A stretch of 64,000 bases of DNA from Channallabes apus (Eukaryota; Chordata; Actinopteri; Siluriformes; Clariidae). The stretch covers positions 11,390,352 to 11,454,351 of the forward strand of contig CM060126.1 of assembly GCA_030522415.1 (NCBI GenBank), in the 5' to 3' direction. Positions 1-20,400 of the stretch are shown piece after piece; the stretch's first letter is position 1, and each line of letters starts with the position of its first letter. The notes under the pieces are model-generated. The model saw only the letters and a list, made by a program, of their open reading frames with translations, made no database searches and was not told the DNA's origin. Made by a program: the position numbers and the translations under genes.

Positions 1-90
1 AATTATTAAATATTAATTATTAATAAATATAAAAGTTATAATATTGAATAAAAAAAGGGTGTGGCCTCTACAGGACAGGCGGATACACAT
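1..90. repeat. Direct repeat copy 1 (partner 1741-1830)
   Basis: An AT-rich block followed by a segment reading like GGCCTCTACAGGACAGGCGG recurs at 1741-1830 with scattered mismatches. The 1.65 kb between the copies begins and ends with ACACTGTAAAAAA-like inverted ends (near 159 and 1733), so the interval may be a degenerate MITE. The repeat itself is visible directly; its origin is inference. Confidence 0.5.
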
Positions 91-380
91 TTTAGAACAG
101 ATTTTGAGGCAATAGGTCACTTGACCTGGAAGGTATTGAAGTAAAATGCTGAATTATTACACTGTAAAAAATAAATCCTGAAAATAGTTGTTGGAAAAAA
201 GAAATATATGTTGGGCTAATATAATGCTGGTGTCAAAAAAGAAAAATATGTTTTCTCAATGATTGTATAAATTTCATTACTCAACTACGAAAGTTTCATC
301 AAGGCAACGAGTATAACTGTGTTCATGAAACATTTAACGGCACACAAACAATTTTATGTTGGACGAACAAGAGGGACCTC

Positions 381-447
381 TGCGCATGCGCAAAGCGTTC
401 TTCCAGAATTTTCGAACTTCCCGCTATTTCCTGCCGAAATGGTGAGT
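381..447 (+). promoter_or_regulatory. Candidate promoter with NRF1-type palindrome and ATG-donor mini-exon
   Basis: TGCGCATGCGCA at 381-392 is a perfect match to the palindromic NRF1 motif typical of TATA-less vertebrate housekeeping promoters. About 47 bp downstream, an ATG at 439-441 is followed directly by GTGAGT, a consensus 5' splice site. A first exon coding only for Met is known from several housekeeping genes. No second exon could be assigned downstream, so this is a promoter candidate and not a called gene. Confidence 0.35.
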
Positions 448-1740
448 ACTTCATGGAAACTAACTGTCCTGCAAAGTAATTAGCAATTTTAGCTTTATAA
501 CATATATATTATCCAGCAGCAAGCTTTAGAACATTATATTTTCGAGTGTTTATTTATGTCATTTGGAGTGTTACAGTAGTTATCTGGCAATGCACTCGTT
601 TCAGCTCCTAACGCATTTTTTTTTTCAGATGGTATGTACATTGACATTAATGTTAATCTATGAAACCGCTAAAGTTTACTTACGTTACATACATTTTAAT
701 CATTTTATTGACTGATAATTTCAAAGGCTATTTGAAAAAGACGGCGCGTTAGTGCGCCACTGAGGGAGCTTAATGTTCTCACTCCTTCATCATTCATTAA
801 CCTTATAGTGTCTGAAAACGGTTATGATGGCTAAACGGACATTTTTTGTCTAGGATTTTTAATGGTTTTGAACTACAAACGGTTACTTAATTAGTTATTC
901 ATATATTTTTCTTTTTGTATTTCAGGTATTATAGGGCGAATATCTGGGAAACAGTGCTTACTGCATCTGCAAACAATCTTGGAGCTTGGCAAAATTATTT
1001 CACAACATTTACTTTTTTTTTTTTTTTATCTTAAACCATTTCTGAGTTAAAGCAAATATTTTATTATTTTCAAATAAGCCACTGCACGTTTTTACTGAGA
1101 AATATCAGTATGTTTTGTTCTACAAGGCAGAAGTCTATTTTTCCAGTATACTGTTTTGACTGAGTGTGATATTAGTAAGCTTTGTAACATGAATGTTAAG
1201 GGCACAGTTTCATTCTTGCATTTTGGAATGTTATTTGCATATTTTGTTATAACAATGCAGCAGTTGTTTATTTGTTGAAATAGAGTAGCTGGATTGCACT
1301 TAATCAATGTTGATAGTCTTTAACAGGTGTTTAAAGTTTACATTAAAAAAATATTCAAATTTAGAGGAATGTGTCATGTTATTTGAAATGTGGCTACAGT
1401 GAATAACTTACTCAAGTAAACTTTAAGATGTTAATTTTATAATTATGCAAGCATAATTTCCAATTCAAAATGTACCTTTCAGTCAACTTGGAACATTTAA
1501 TTGACACAACATTATATTTCAATTTGAGACTGCTTGTTGGCCTAACTAGGCATGTTTATTCAGCATAGAACATTTAGTTGACAGAATGTTTTATTTCAAT
1601 TTGTGTGTACATTTAGAGGTAATCAGCACAGCAAAAACAAAATAGTTTATACAACTTAAATTGAGCCAACTAAAAATTTTAGATGCAACAGATCACTAGA
1701 AATTTTTTAGTTGGAGTAGCAAGAATTTTTTTACAGTGTA

Positions 1741-1830
1741 CATATTAATTATTAATAAATATGAAAAGTGATAATATTGACCAAAAAAAAGGTTGTGCCC
1801 TCTGCAGGATAAGTGGACACACATTTCATA
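1741..1830. repeat. Direct repeat copy 2 (partner 1-90)
   Basis: Second copy of the 90-bp block at the start of the window, in the same orientation and diverged at several positions. The stretch 1831-2346 shows no gene that I can support; it is AT-rich and lies 3' of the serine protease gene. Confidence 0.5.
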
Positions 1831-2346
1831 TCTAACCAGTCTTCTGATACGGTACAATCTCCCATGTTCCTTACGATCACAAAACTTTTTTTGCATTATT
1901 TTTTTTATTTTAAACAACCATTCAAACAACAACAAACACTACAGTTCAAAACATACAAAGTAATTAAGGGAATAAATAAATAATAATAATCTAATAATGT
2001 AAAGAAATGGTCTTATAAACATGGAATATTATTGAATAACATGCTTTAAACTTAGAGTATGGGAAGATATTAAATAGTCTGTGAAGAGGAAACAGTTTTT
2101 ATGCCAAGATATAAAAGTGTCATAGAATTTAGGGAAGGTGGTTATGAATTGTCCCTAATGGATATGACATTTTAGTTGTAGTAATAGTACAAAAATAAAG
2201 CTCATACAATGTCCATAATTTGAATAACTTGAAGATCCAACTTTTACAGTAGCTCTTTTACAGTAGAACTTCACTCAGTTTCCTAGTTTGTCTGCATGGA
2301 AGGAAATATACAGGAGAATATCAAGACTAGTTAATACTGTAACCAG

Positions 2347-10223
<7,877 letters not shown>

Positions 10224-10249
10224 CTCATAATGTAATGTAATGCACAATG

Positions 10250-11767
10250 CAATTAATTTAAATATACAGTCATAGTAACTAGTGTAGTCATTTCTGCTAC
10301 CTCATATCTACTACCCAACTGTGTGCCACAGTTTTGCTCGACTCAGTAAAAACTCCACCTTTTATTTTTTAATCCTTGCGTGAAGTTAAATATAACGTGA
10401 TCTTTGACAATGACAACAAAGTCCTTTTACATCATAAATGTAGTGAAGCTTTATTAATGTTATACATACTTCTTGCACTATATCTATGCCACTATGAAAT
10501 CTATTTCCCTTCAAGCCCTTATGTAAATATGTTGAGATTACACATTTGCAATATATTACATATATAATAAATATAACAATAAATAAATATAATCATAAAT
10601 GAAAGTAAATATTAATTTGAAACATAAATACATTTTTATACTTTTTAAGGAATTTTTCAACAATTAAATTTAGATAAATTTAATTGTGTCTATGCACATA
10701 CAACATATAACTATACTGATAAAAAGCCATTTAAAATAAATTATGAGCAATCTCACCATGTTTTTCCCTTGCTTGTATGGTGTAAGTTCTAGTAAGATTC
10801 TAGCAGCTCCTGCTCTTCCTCACCTCAAATTTTATTACTGCCACGTTCTCCTACTGCCAGGTTCATGGCCATTTAGCGAAATGCAACTCAGGATTTTTGT
10901 TTTAAAAAGAAATACTGAGGTCAGCATTGGAGCAAAGAATGAGCCTGTTGTTTTATGTAGGGGTCATGGAGGCTTAAGCTGAATTAGTGAATCTTTTCTT
11001 TGCACTGCTAAATATCTCCAAAGATATTTCCTTGTCATCGACATGATGAAGGTTGGTAAGTAACACATTAGGGAACTTGTGCCAACAGAATGTTAACTTA
11101 TAAAAATAGAAGCAATTATCTGATGATTCACAGACTTAGATAAACTCTTTTAATTGCAAAATGTTGAAAAGCTGATAGTAGTCCTTCAGTTCCAACACAT
11201 ATGCACAGTAAACAATGCACCATTCAGCAGCGCACACCTGCTTTTTTAACTGAGAACACTATAAACATTATTTAGCAAGGATTGCATAAGGAAGACCTTG
11301 TTCATAAAATATTATTTAAATTTTGGATGTGCAATTGTAAGAAACTAAATTTACCTTAAGCATAACCAAAACGTAAAGTTTGTTTTACATCGGATTAAAA
11401 TTCTCTTTTCCCCCAGAGAACTAAAATGTGTACTGGCCCAATTAGATTGACAGAGAATGTGGTTTTTGAAGAACAATTATTAAAAAATTCAACAGTAATA
11501 TTATTTAATCTTTATAGTGAGCATAGAGGACGTTACTATGTGCAAATGCCCAATCTGCAATTAAATGCAACTGGCATAATCTCGACAAATCTTGAGATTT
11601 GATGGAGCATCTACTTTAAATTCTCCAGTTAAACTATGAACATATGAACATAGTGAACTGGTGTAAATGGGTTAAAAAATTTACATATCTGCTTTATTTT
11701 CATAGAAAAAGGATTTTTTATAAATTTTTTGTGACTTCCTTTGTCAAATAAACCACTATTATAACTC

Positions 11768-11768
<1 letters not shown>
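10250..11768. other. Intergenic stretch, no supported gene
   Basis: AT-rich sequence upstream of tmprss5. It should contain the missing 5' exon and promoter of that gene, but I could not place them. Frames here are short and lack protein-like composition. Confidence 0.5.

Positions 11769-11812
<44 letters not shown>
11769..11812. repeat. (ATA)n microsatellite
   Basis: About 14 ATA/TAA units immediately 3' of the odorant receptor stop codon. Confidence 0.95.
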
Positions 11813-11813
11813 T

Positions 11814-12788
11814 TTAAACTGGCCTTATTTTTAGTTTGCTTTTAAACACTGCTGACAAAAGGTGGTCAGTACCACACAAAGCACAATGCTTCAAGACAAT
11901 AAAAAAATTTTCATCTCTGACACCATAAACCAATGGACTAAGGCTGCGTGGTGCAAACAAGAAAACAATAAAATTGGAATATCTTACATTCCTTAGAGTT
12001 ATTTCTTCAACCTTCCAAAATGCCATTTCTATGTACGGGTTGAAAAATTGCACCATGCACAAAAACAATTGAACACCATGAAGCAGCACAGTTCTGAGAC
12101 TCTTATTGGTTGATTTCTTTTTCTCAGAGGAAGCCGCTCTAGCTGCAGTCATTATCTTGATGTAGGTGAAGACAATAATAATGACCATAAAAAGAAAAAG
12201 GATAATATACATTACAGCACGACCATGTCCCTGCCAATCTTTAATTAACACTGTCTCTGCATTACACACAGCAGAGGAGAAGAGAGCATCAGGTGGGGCT
12301 GATGCCCAGAATCCTATAAAACTAAACATTGGAATTATAGAACTGATACTCCATATGATAACAAGCCCATATAATCTGGTCCTACTGGTGGAAATGTCAG
12401 CATGTCTTAAAGGCATACATATAGCCACATAGCGTTCCAAACACATTGCCACCAACGTCAGTGGTGTACAACAGGTGAAAAAATTCTGAGTTAAAAAACT
12501 TAAAGTACAAATGGCCATGTTTACAGGGTACTGAAAAAAACTCCCAACAGCAAGCACATAAGATTCAAAAATGAAAGCAGTGTCCACAATTAGAGTTTGT
12601 GCGAACAAAATATATCTAGTTTCTTCTCTAAACACATCCTTTTTCAAAAATGTGAATATCATTAAACAGTTTATATAAAGGAAAATTACAACCAGGATCT
12701 GCAATAACAAGAACTTTTCAAACAAATGCCTTGAAACATCAGATAACAAATAGCTGGTTGCATTACTGCTTGCTCCTGCACTCTGCAT
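11814..12788 (-). CDS. Odorant receptor, OR131-2-like, single exon
   Basis: A 324-residue seven-transmembrane class A receptor, the usual length for fish olfactory receptors. It has an N-terminal sequon (NAT), TM1 at about residues 25-50, the intracellular signature MCLERYVAICMPLRHADIS after TM3 (the family MAxxRYVAIC motif), a Lys/Ser-rich loop before TM6 (KKKSTNKSLRTVLLHG), and SPLVYGVRD at the end of TM7 in place of the common NPxxY. Extracellular cysteines are present. The sequence resembles the fish odorant receptor 131-2 subfamily as I know it. The ATG at 12786-12788 starts the frame with no missing upstream part. Expected role: odorant detection through Golf in olfactory neurons. It is intact and isolated from other receptors in this window. 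Confidence 0.85.
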   Translation of the reverse strand: MQSAGASSNATSYLLSDVSRHLFEKFLLLQILVVIFLYINCLMIFTFLKKDVFREETRYILFAQTLIVDTAFIFESYVLAVGSFFQYPVNMAICTLSFLTQNFFTCCTPLTLVAMCLERYVAICMPLRHADISTSRTRLYGLVIIWSISSIIPMFSFIGFWASAPPDALFSSAVCNAETVLIKDWQGHGRAVMYIILFLFMVIIIVFTYIKIMTAARAASSEKKKSTNKSLRTVLLHGVQLFLCMVQFFNPYIEMAFWKVEEITLRNVRYSNFIVFLFAPRSLSPLVYGVRDENFFIVLKHCALCGTDHLLSAVFKSKLKIRPV

Positions 12789-12995
12789 TCTTGTAAAAAT
12801 AAAGATTTAATTATAACAATTAGTCGAAATTGTGTTGGGGGAGCAAAAACAAAGCAACATGTTCGTGATAAAATTTTCAGGTATTTAAAGTGTTCTTATA
12901 GTGAGGGCGGCAACCACTAGTAATATATTGTGATGGCTGAATTACTGGCGCTGGGGTTGAGACCATTAATATTTAATGATGTCCTTTTAATGGTA

Positions 12996-12998
<3 letters not shown>

Positions 12999-13031
<33 letters not shown>

Positions 13032-13033
13032 GC

Positions 13034-13078
<45 letters not shown>
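12999..13078. repeat. (TG)n and (GA)n compound microsatellite
   Basis: TG repeats at 12999-13029 and AG/GA repeats to about 13077, separated by a few bases. The rest of 12789-13430 shows no gene. Confidence 0.95.
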
Positions 13079-13081
<3 letters not shown>

Positions 13082-13430
13082 GCCACCAATATAATGTTTT
13101 CTATTAAAAAAAAACTTTATGATAATGTATTTAATTTTTTAGATGGACCTATAGAACCCTGAAACTATTATAGAACCTATAGAATGGTTATAACTATGGA
13201 GATACAATAATCAGCAATAACCTAAAAACAATTCACATTAAAAGCACCTACATTAGGCCTTGGCCCCTCACTGCATGGCCCGGCATGGCCTCTTGGGGGT
13301 GCATTGTCCCTGTGCTCTTTGCCTGCTGGGGCTGTATGTGGTGGGTGGTCGTGTTCTGCATGTTCTAGTGACTTTTTGTCATTCTCTGGCTGTTCTGGTG
13401 CCTCCCAAAACCTTGACCAATATTCTTATA

Positions 13431-14307
13431 CAGTGGGAGCCACGCCAAATAGCCGCGACCGTGTGGCTGAAGTGTGAATGGTGTGTGAATGCCCTTTGCA
13501 CGCCGTAATCCCCCCTCCCTTTTCTGCCAGAAAGGCGTGTCAAGATTTCACAGTAAACACGCCCATTCAAGCCCTATTTATTCATCTACCTGGTGCCACC
13601 ACTAGATGGCGCTTCGTTCTCAAGAACACGTTAAAACAAGCCAGCTGCGCTGAGTTGCAATCACGTGATTTTAACAACCCGCCCCCACCCCCGCCGAACT
13701 GACGCTGCCAAACTACAGAGATGAAGATGGCGGCTTAACGGACTATTCGTGGTAAGTGATGTTTTATTTTATAAAATGTGTTTGGGGTAGTTTACAGTTT
13801 ATTTCCCAGTTTAGTTTTTTATTGGCCGTTTTAAATATCACTGACAGCACCAGCAGCGGTCAGATGTGACTTTAGAGAACTTAATGTTCTGTTTACCAAG
13901 TCTGGAGTTAATATTACAGCTTACTGTCAGTGTCACAAACTCACAATGTCACTCCACTTTAACTCAAAAACATGCTCAAGCTTCAGAAATACTATTAATG
14001 TCCCTATTACAAGAGCTGCACTACCCGATGAAGAGTGTTTGTGTTCTCTGTAAATACTGAGAGAATCTCACCGCGTGTTGTCTGGATAAATTCAGCGGTT
14101 ATTTATTCTTTGGTTAAGAGTTAATCTGCAGGTTATTTCTGTGACTGTTATAATGTGATGCAGTTGATGAGGGACACAGACTGAGGGTAGCTGTACAGTA
14201 GCTAGTAACGCTCATAACCGGGTTTATATTTTACACACTTTGGCCGTGACTTTCCGCAGTAGCGCGAGCGCTTAGTTAACGAGCTGGATAACAATCCTGA
14301 AGTGTTT
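13431..14307. repeat. Type a terminal arm of the outer element
   Basis: Terminal inverted repeat followed by about 870 bp that matches 33844-32975 in inverse orientation almost base for base. It includes a C-rich stretch near 13680 and a promoter-like CpG-rich patch. No convincing coding frame; the parallel frames at both ends merely reflect the repeat. Confidence 0.8.
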
Positions 14308-14467
14308 GGGTGCGTTCGACTTCATGCGGCGCTTCATGCGGCTTGCTCAGCCAGCGCAGCACTTCAGGAGCGACTGCGCCAGGCTGTGATGACGTCACAG
14401 CTTCTCATGATTGGCCACATTCACCACATGACGATGATCACGAGTGTTTCGTGCTTCAATCCATATA

Positions 14468-15994
14468 CAACCCCTGGCAAAAATTATGGAATCACCCCTC
14501 TCAGAAGATGTTCATTCAAATGTTTAATTGTGTAGAAAAAAACAAGCACATACAAAACTATTTTCACTCAACAATCCAAACTTCTGGCTGTATAAAACAC
14601 TTAAAAAAACAAAGAAAGATAACTATAGTCAATGACAACTGTTTTGACAACTCAAACAGAGGAAAAAAATATGGAATCACACAAATCTGAGGAAAATTAT
14701 ATGGAATCACCAAATAAAATATGGAATCACCATGCACTTTGCATTTCTAAAACAAATACCTGTATCTGATCACAACTGCTAATTAGTCTACAGTTAAAAA
14801 AGAGTGCTTGCACACATTAGGGATGTGTTGAACCAAGATGATTGACATAACTCATAGCTCCAACACGAGAGATGTCAGTTGAAACAAAGGAGAGAATTAT
14901 CAAACTTCTTGAAGAAGGTAAATCTTCATGGAATGTTCCAAAAGATGTTGGTTGTTCCCAGTCAGCTGTGTCTAAAATCTGGACCAAGTACAAACCAAAT
15001 GGAAAGGTTGTAAAAGGGAAGCGTAGTGGTAGACCAAGAAAGACATCAAAGCGCCAAGACAGAAAACTTAAAGCAATATGCCTTGAAAACAGAAAATGCA
15101 CATCTAAACAGAAAAAAACAAGGTTTCAGTGGGCTAAAGAAAGACAATCTTGGACTGCGGATGACTGGATGAGAGTTAGATTCAGTGATGAATCACGAAT
15201 CTGCATTGGGCAGGGTGATGATGCTGGAACTTTTGTTTGGTGCCGTTCCAATGAAATTTATAAAGACAACTGCCTGAAGAAAACATGCAAATTTCCACAA
15301 TCATTATTGATATGGGGTTGTATGTCAGGTAAAGGTATGGGAGACATGACAGTCATTACATCTTCTATAAATGCACAAGTTTATGTTGAGATTTTGGACA
15401 CTTTTCTTATTCCATCAATTGAAAGGATGTTTGGTGATGGTAGCATCATTTTTCAGGATGATAATGCATCGTGCCATAGGGCAAAATCTGTGAAAACATT
15501 CCTACAGGAAAGACATATAATGTCAATGGCATGGCCTGCAAATAGTCCGGACCTTAACCCAATTTAAAATCTGTGGTGGAAATGAAAGAAAATGGTCCAC
15601 GACAATGCTCCAACCTGCAAAGCTGATCTGGCAACTGCAATAAGACAAAGCTGGAGACAGACTGATGAAGTATACTTTTGGACATTAGTTAAATCCAGGC
15701 CTCAGAGAATTCAAGCTGTTATAAAAGCCAGAGGTGGTGCAACAAAGTACAAGTTGTGTTTTTATTCGGTGATTCCATATTTTTTTCCTCTGTTTGAGTT
15801 GTCAAAACAGTTGTCATTGACCATAGTTATCTTTCTTTGTTTTTTTTTAAAGTGTTTTACACAGCCAGAAGTTTGGATTGTTGAGTGAAAATAGTTTTGT
15901 GGCATGTATGTGCTTTTTTTTTTTTCCTACACAATTAAACATTTGAATGAACATCTTCTGAGAGGGGTGATTCCATAATTTTTGCCAGGGGTTG
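14468..15994 (+). mobile_element. Tc1/mariner element, 1.53 kb
   Basis: Terminal inverted repeats of at least 60 bp starting CAACCCCTGGCAAAAATTAT, flanked by the TA duplication (14466-14467, 15995-15996). It carries one degenerate transposase gene and is inserted in the Harbinger-like element. Confidence 0.9.
14872..15888 (+). pseudogene. Tc1 transposase, inactivated at the catalytic Glu
   Basis: The N-terminal helix-turn-helix region (IIKLLEEGKSSWNV, CSQSAVSKIW) and GRPRKTS linker are followed by a DDE core. An internal deletion lies between CTSKQ and KKTRFQWAKERQ. The first Asp (RFSDES) and second Asp (FQDDNASCH) are present. In the third motif SPDLNPI the next codon is TAA where the family has Glu, so the DD34E triad ends in a stop. 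A second in-frame TGA follows a few codons later, and the remaining frame runs to the family's C-terminal GGATKY region. It cannot be active. Confidence 0.88.
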
Positions 15995-16798
15995 TAATTG
16001 CATAACAAATCAATTTGCATGCCATTTTGTAAATAGTTTACGATCTTTTGACTGCAGTACATTTTTTCCCCCTTAAATTCTTCATATTGGATTTGTGCAT
16101 AAGTTTATTATTGTACTTTTTTCATACAGACCACTGCATATACTGCACAGACCACACTGTATTCAGCTGCATATTTAAGTAAAACATTTTATTGAATAAC
16201 GAAAATGTCACAGACATTTAATGTAATGTGGTCAACATTGATTGATGCTGAAATCTGTAGTTGCTGCTTCACTTATATGATAAGTAAAATAATAAATTAA
16301 TCTATGTTCTATCATAAATATGTGATACATCATATAGGCTACAATACAATACTTAGACACACCTACACAACTAATTAATTTGTTCTACAATGCACAAAAC
16401 AATTACAAGGATGCTGATAGTGATATGGAAAAAAACATGAATAATATAAAATAAAGTATATATAAAATATAAATAAATAGATAAATAATAGAGCAAAAAT
16501 TTTTATAAAATTAAAATTACAAGACCTTACAAAAACTTATCAGTAACAAAACTGCTTTTTATAAAAAGCTACAAACTACTTTTTCACAAAAAGGATACAC
16601 CTTGTCAAGTGAAAATTTTTGAAAAAATTTAACCAACATGTTAACCACTTACAAAAGAGTGAAGGATCGCCGCCGTGCAACTGGGGAGGGAAAGCAAACC
16701 TGGGAGTACTACACAATAAGTCTAAGACTGCACTGTATAAGATAATTTTGAATCTTATTACAAAGTCACTTTCGTATTACATTGTGCTTTTTCTGCAG

Positions 16799-17140
16799 CA
16801 AATGGATGCGCTATTTGGGTCCTCTGGGATAGGAACTGCACCACCTGGAACTATCTGCTCTACTCCTCTACGTTTGGAAGATCCACCTTCTCAAAACAGG
16901 CCTCCATCAATCTCTCTTCCTCAAGCAGCAGGTGCTTCTGTAGACGAGCAGCCGGGGACCTCTGCCACTACAAGCATGTCCAGGAGGCAGAGATCCTCAC
17001 AACCCTCACAATTTTTTGAGGAATATGAAGCGCATGCAGAACGAAGAACAGCTGTGCTTGAGTCTCTTGTAAGGCCGGACCTGGAGAGATGGCGTCAACT
17101 GAAAGAGAGGCGCAGAGGATCTTTTGAAAAAAGATGTTGA
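16799..17140 (+). pseudogene. Last exon of a Harbinger-associated ORF, frameshifted
   Basis: Begins at a strong acceptor (TTTTTCTGCAG) and reads about 113 residues: a low-complexity Pro/Ser/Thr segment, then a basic RRQRSS patch and a charged, probably coiled-coil end (FFEEYEAHAERRTAVLESL, LERWRQLKERRRG). After a run of six A at 17127-17132 the frame shifts by one. A continuation in another frame (VVEELKKIGRQQEQIY and a stop near 17213) has the same helical character, so the A-run change is a likely break. This resembles the C-terminal tail of the SANT/Myb-like accessory proteins of Harbinger elements; that assignment is inference. Confidence 0.4.
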
Positions 17141-17479
17141 CCAGTTTGGGAATTGTTGTGGAGGAGCTAAAGAAAATCGGAAGACAACAAGAGCAAATTT
17201 ACTAAAGAGCAAAGTTACTAAAACCTTCTTGAAAACATGGCAAATAAAGCTTATTCTGTTTCAAGCAAAGGTCTATGTACTTTTATTGTCATCTTTCCAA
17301 TGTTATAAATTGCCTCTTATTTTCAGTTACAATTTCAAAATGCACTTTGAGGTGACACTTAAGAGCTCTTGCATTGCATTTGTTGCACTTTCATACAATT
17401 TTACTAGTAAGTCTTACAGACTAAATTATATTAACTGTCTACAATTTTTAACTTTCACTGAAATTGAAATTTTCCCTTT

Positions 17480-20400
17480 CAAACCATGCGTTTTGAAAGT
17501 GTTCTTAGTTACGCAATTTTAATTACATTTTCGGCGCTCCGGGTGATCAGCGCGCAACAGCAAGGAGGCGGCTCCTTTGTTTACACCAGGGAACAGCTGA
17601 TCACACTGAAGCCGGCCGGCATCAGAGATCCGACTCTGTATAGGACTTTAAACATTCCGGATGAGATACGGAGGGGGACGATAAGGGGATGCAGAGGTGG
17701 AAGGAAGCGGCGCAGAGGACCCAAAGAGGAAGAGAAACGCGCGGCGCATAAGGAAAGGATGAGAAAGTACAAGCTGTATGTCCCGTCTCTTATCATGGGC
17801 AACGTGAGATCTCTGGACAATAAGATGGACGAGTTGACAGCTTTGTTAAAGACTGAAAACATCTTCCGCGAGTGCAGTCTGATGTGTTTTACTGAGACTT
17901 GGTTACATAGTGATGTGCCAGACTCTAATATTACACTGGACGGCTTCAGCGCGATACGGAGCGACAGGACGAGGAGAGAGAGCGGTAAGAGGAAAGGAGG
18001 GGGGCTGGCTGTTTACATCAACAACATGTGGTGTAACCCCGGTCATGTGACTGTTAAGGAGCGCGTTTGTAGTCCAGATATTGAACTGTTGGCTGTCGGA
18101 CTTCGCCCATATTATTTACCAAGAGAATTCTCACATGTGATAATAACTGCTGTGTACATTCCTCCATCCGCGAATGCCGCTGCCGCGTGTGACGTCATTC
18201 ACTCTGTAACTGCCAAACTCCAGACTCGACACCCTGATGCCTTTCTCCTGATCTCCGGTGATTTCAACCACACACCACTGAACAGGACTATTCCCACTTT
18301 CACTCAGTACGTGGATTGTCACACTAGGGGGGAGAAGACACTAGACCTGCTGTATGCTAATGTTAAAGGTGCTTACAGTGCTGCAGCACTTCCCCCCCTG
18401 GGGAGGTCGGATCACAACCTAGTCCACCTCATGCCAATATACAAACCCCTAGTTCAGAGACAGCCTGCTATAGTGAGGAGTGTAAGAAGATGGTCAGAAG
18501 GTGCCACTGCTACGTTACAGGATTGTTTCGAGGCTACAGACTGGGAGGTTCTCAGTGCATCATATGGAGAGGACATTGATGGAATGACGGACTGCATCAC
18601 GGAGTACATTAACTTCTGTGTTGACACCTGTGTACCGATGAGAGATATTCGCTGTTTCTCCAACAACAAACCCTGGGTCACCAAAGACATTAAAGCGTGT
18701 TTAAATGAAAAAAAAAGTGCCTTTAGGTCTGGTGATAAGGAAGCAGTGAAGAAGGCTCAAAAAATGCTAACCGGGAAAATCAAGGAGGGGAAAGAGGCAT
18801 ACAGGAGAAAACTAGAACAAAGGCTGAAGCAAAACAACACGAGAGAGGTGTGGAGGGGCATGAGGAGCATCACTGGCTATAAGACAAGCGGCCAGGCTAT
18901 TGAGGGGAATAGGGAACGTGCAAACGACCTCAACACTTTCTTCAATAGATTTGATGTCCCTATGTCTCACACTCCCCCCGACTTCAACCCAAATCCACAC
19001 ATTCCTGCTCCTATGTCCTCCCCTACACAGAGAACAGTCACAGTCACTACTCCTGCACTCCCAGCAATCAACATCTCAGTGGATCAGGTTAAACATGGCC
19101 TGAGTAAGATCAGCCCTGCAAAAGCTGTAGGACCGGATAAGATCAATCCGAGAGTCCTGAAATCCTGTGCTCCCCAACTATGTGGTGTCCTCCAGTACCT
19201 CTTTAGCCTGAGTCTGTCTCTTCAGAAAGTCCCTGCACTGTGGAAAACATCATGCATTGTGCCGGTACCCAAAACACCACGTCCCTGTGCCCAGAACGAC
19301 TACAGGCCGGTTGCTTTAACATCGCACATTATGAAGGTGTTTGAGAGACTGATCCTGGATACACTTCGTCCCCTGGTGAAGTCCTCTCTGGACCCTCTTC
19401 AGTTTGCCTATCAGCCGTTCATGGGTGTTGATGACGCCATAATTCACCTGCTACATCGCACCTACTCTCACCTTGACAAGCCTAGGACCTCCGTAAGGAT
19501 GATGTTCTTTGACTTCTCCAGTGCCTTCAACACCATCCAACCAGCAGTACTGGGGGAGAAATTGAGGAACATAAACATTGACACCCGCTTGGTTTCCTGG
19601 ATCATGGACTACCTGACCTGCCGCCCCCAGTATGTCCGACTACAGAACTGTGTGTCAGACACTTTGATCTGCAACACTGGAGCTCCACAGGGGACGGTAC
19701 TATCTCCGTTTCTTTTCACCCTCTATACATCCGACTTTAGATATAACTCAGAGTCATGCCACCTGCAGAAGTTCTCTGACGACTCTGTGGTTGTTGGGTG
19801 TATAGAGGAGGGTGACACCTCGGAGTACCAGTCTGTTGTGGATGACTTCGTTTCCTGGTGTGAGCGTAATCACCTACAACTCAACATCAGGAAAACAAAG
19901 GAGATGGTGGTAGACTTTAGGAGAAGCAAGACCCCTGTGACTCCTATATCTGTCAAGGGGGAGATAGTGGACATTGTCTCCGATTACAAATATCTGGGAG
20001 TTTATCTGGACAACAAACTTGACTGGTCACTCAACACAACGGCACTCTACAAGAAAGGCCAGAGTCGATTGTACTTTCTTCGAAGGCTCAGGTCTTTTAA
20101 CGTCTGTAATACCATTCTACGGATGTTCTATGAGACCGTTGTGGCGAGTGTCATTTTTTACGCTGTGGTCTGTTGGGGTGGTAACATTAAGGTGTCTGAT
20201 AAGAACAAACTGGACAAGTCCATTAAAAAGGCCGGATCTGTGCTAGGCATGGAGCTTGACTCGGTGGATGTAGTAGCAAAGAGGAGGATTCTGTCCAAAG
20301 TACAATCCATTGTGAACAATCCTTCTCACCCGCTATACAGTGTTTTGGCTGAACAGAGGAGCAGTTTCAGCCAGAGACTGATTACTATCAAGTGTTCCAC

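Noticed and set aside
12166..12432. Plus-strand frame opposite the odorant receptor
   Set aside because: Antisense shadow of the receptor coding sequence.
13260..13702. Short plus-strand proteins at the element's left end
   Set aside because: The same frame occurs at the inner copy (33573-33797) only because the DNA is repeated; composition is not protein-like and it contains a Pro run from a C tract.
17581..17862. Minus frame within the LINE
   Set aside because: Antisense shadow of the LINE polymerase.
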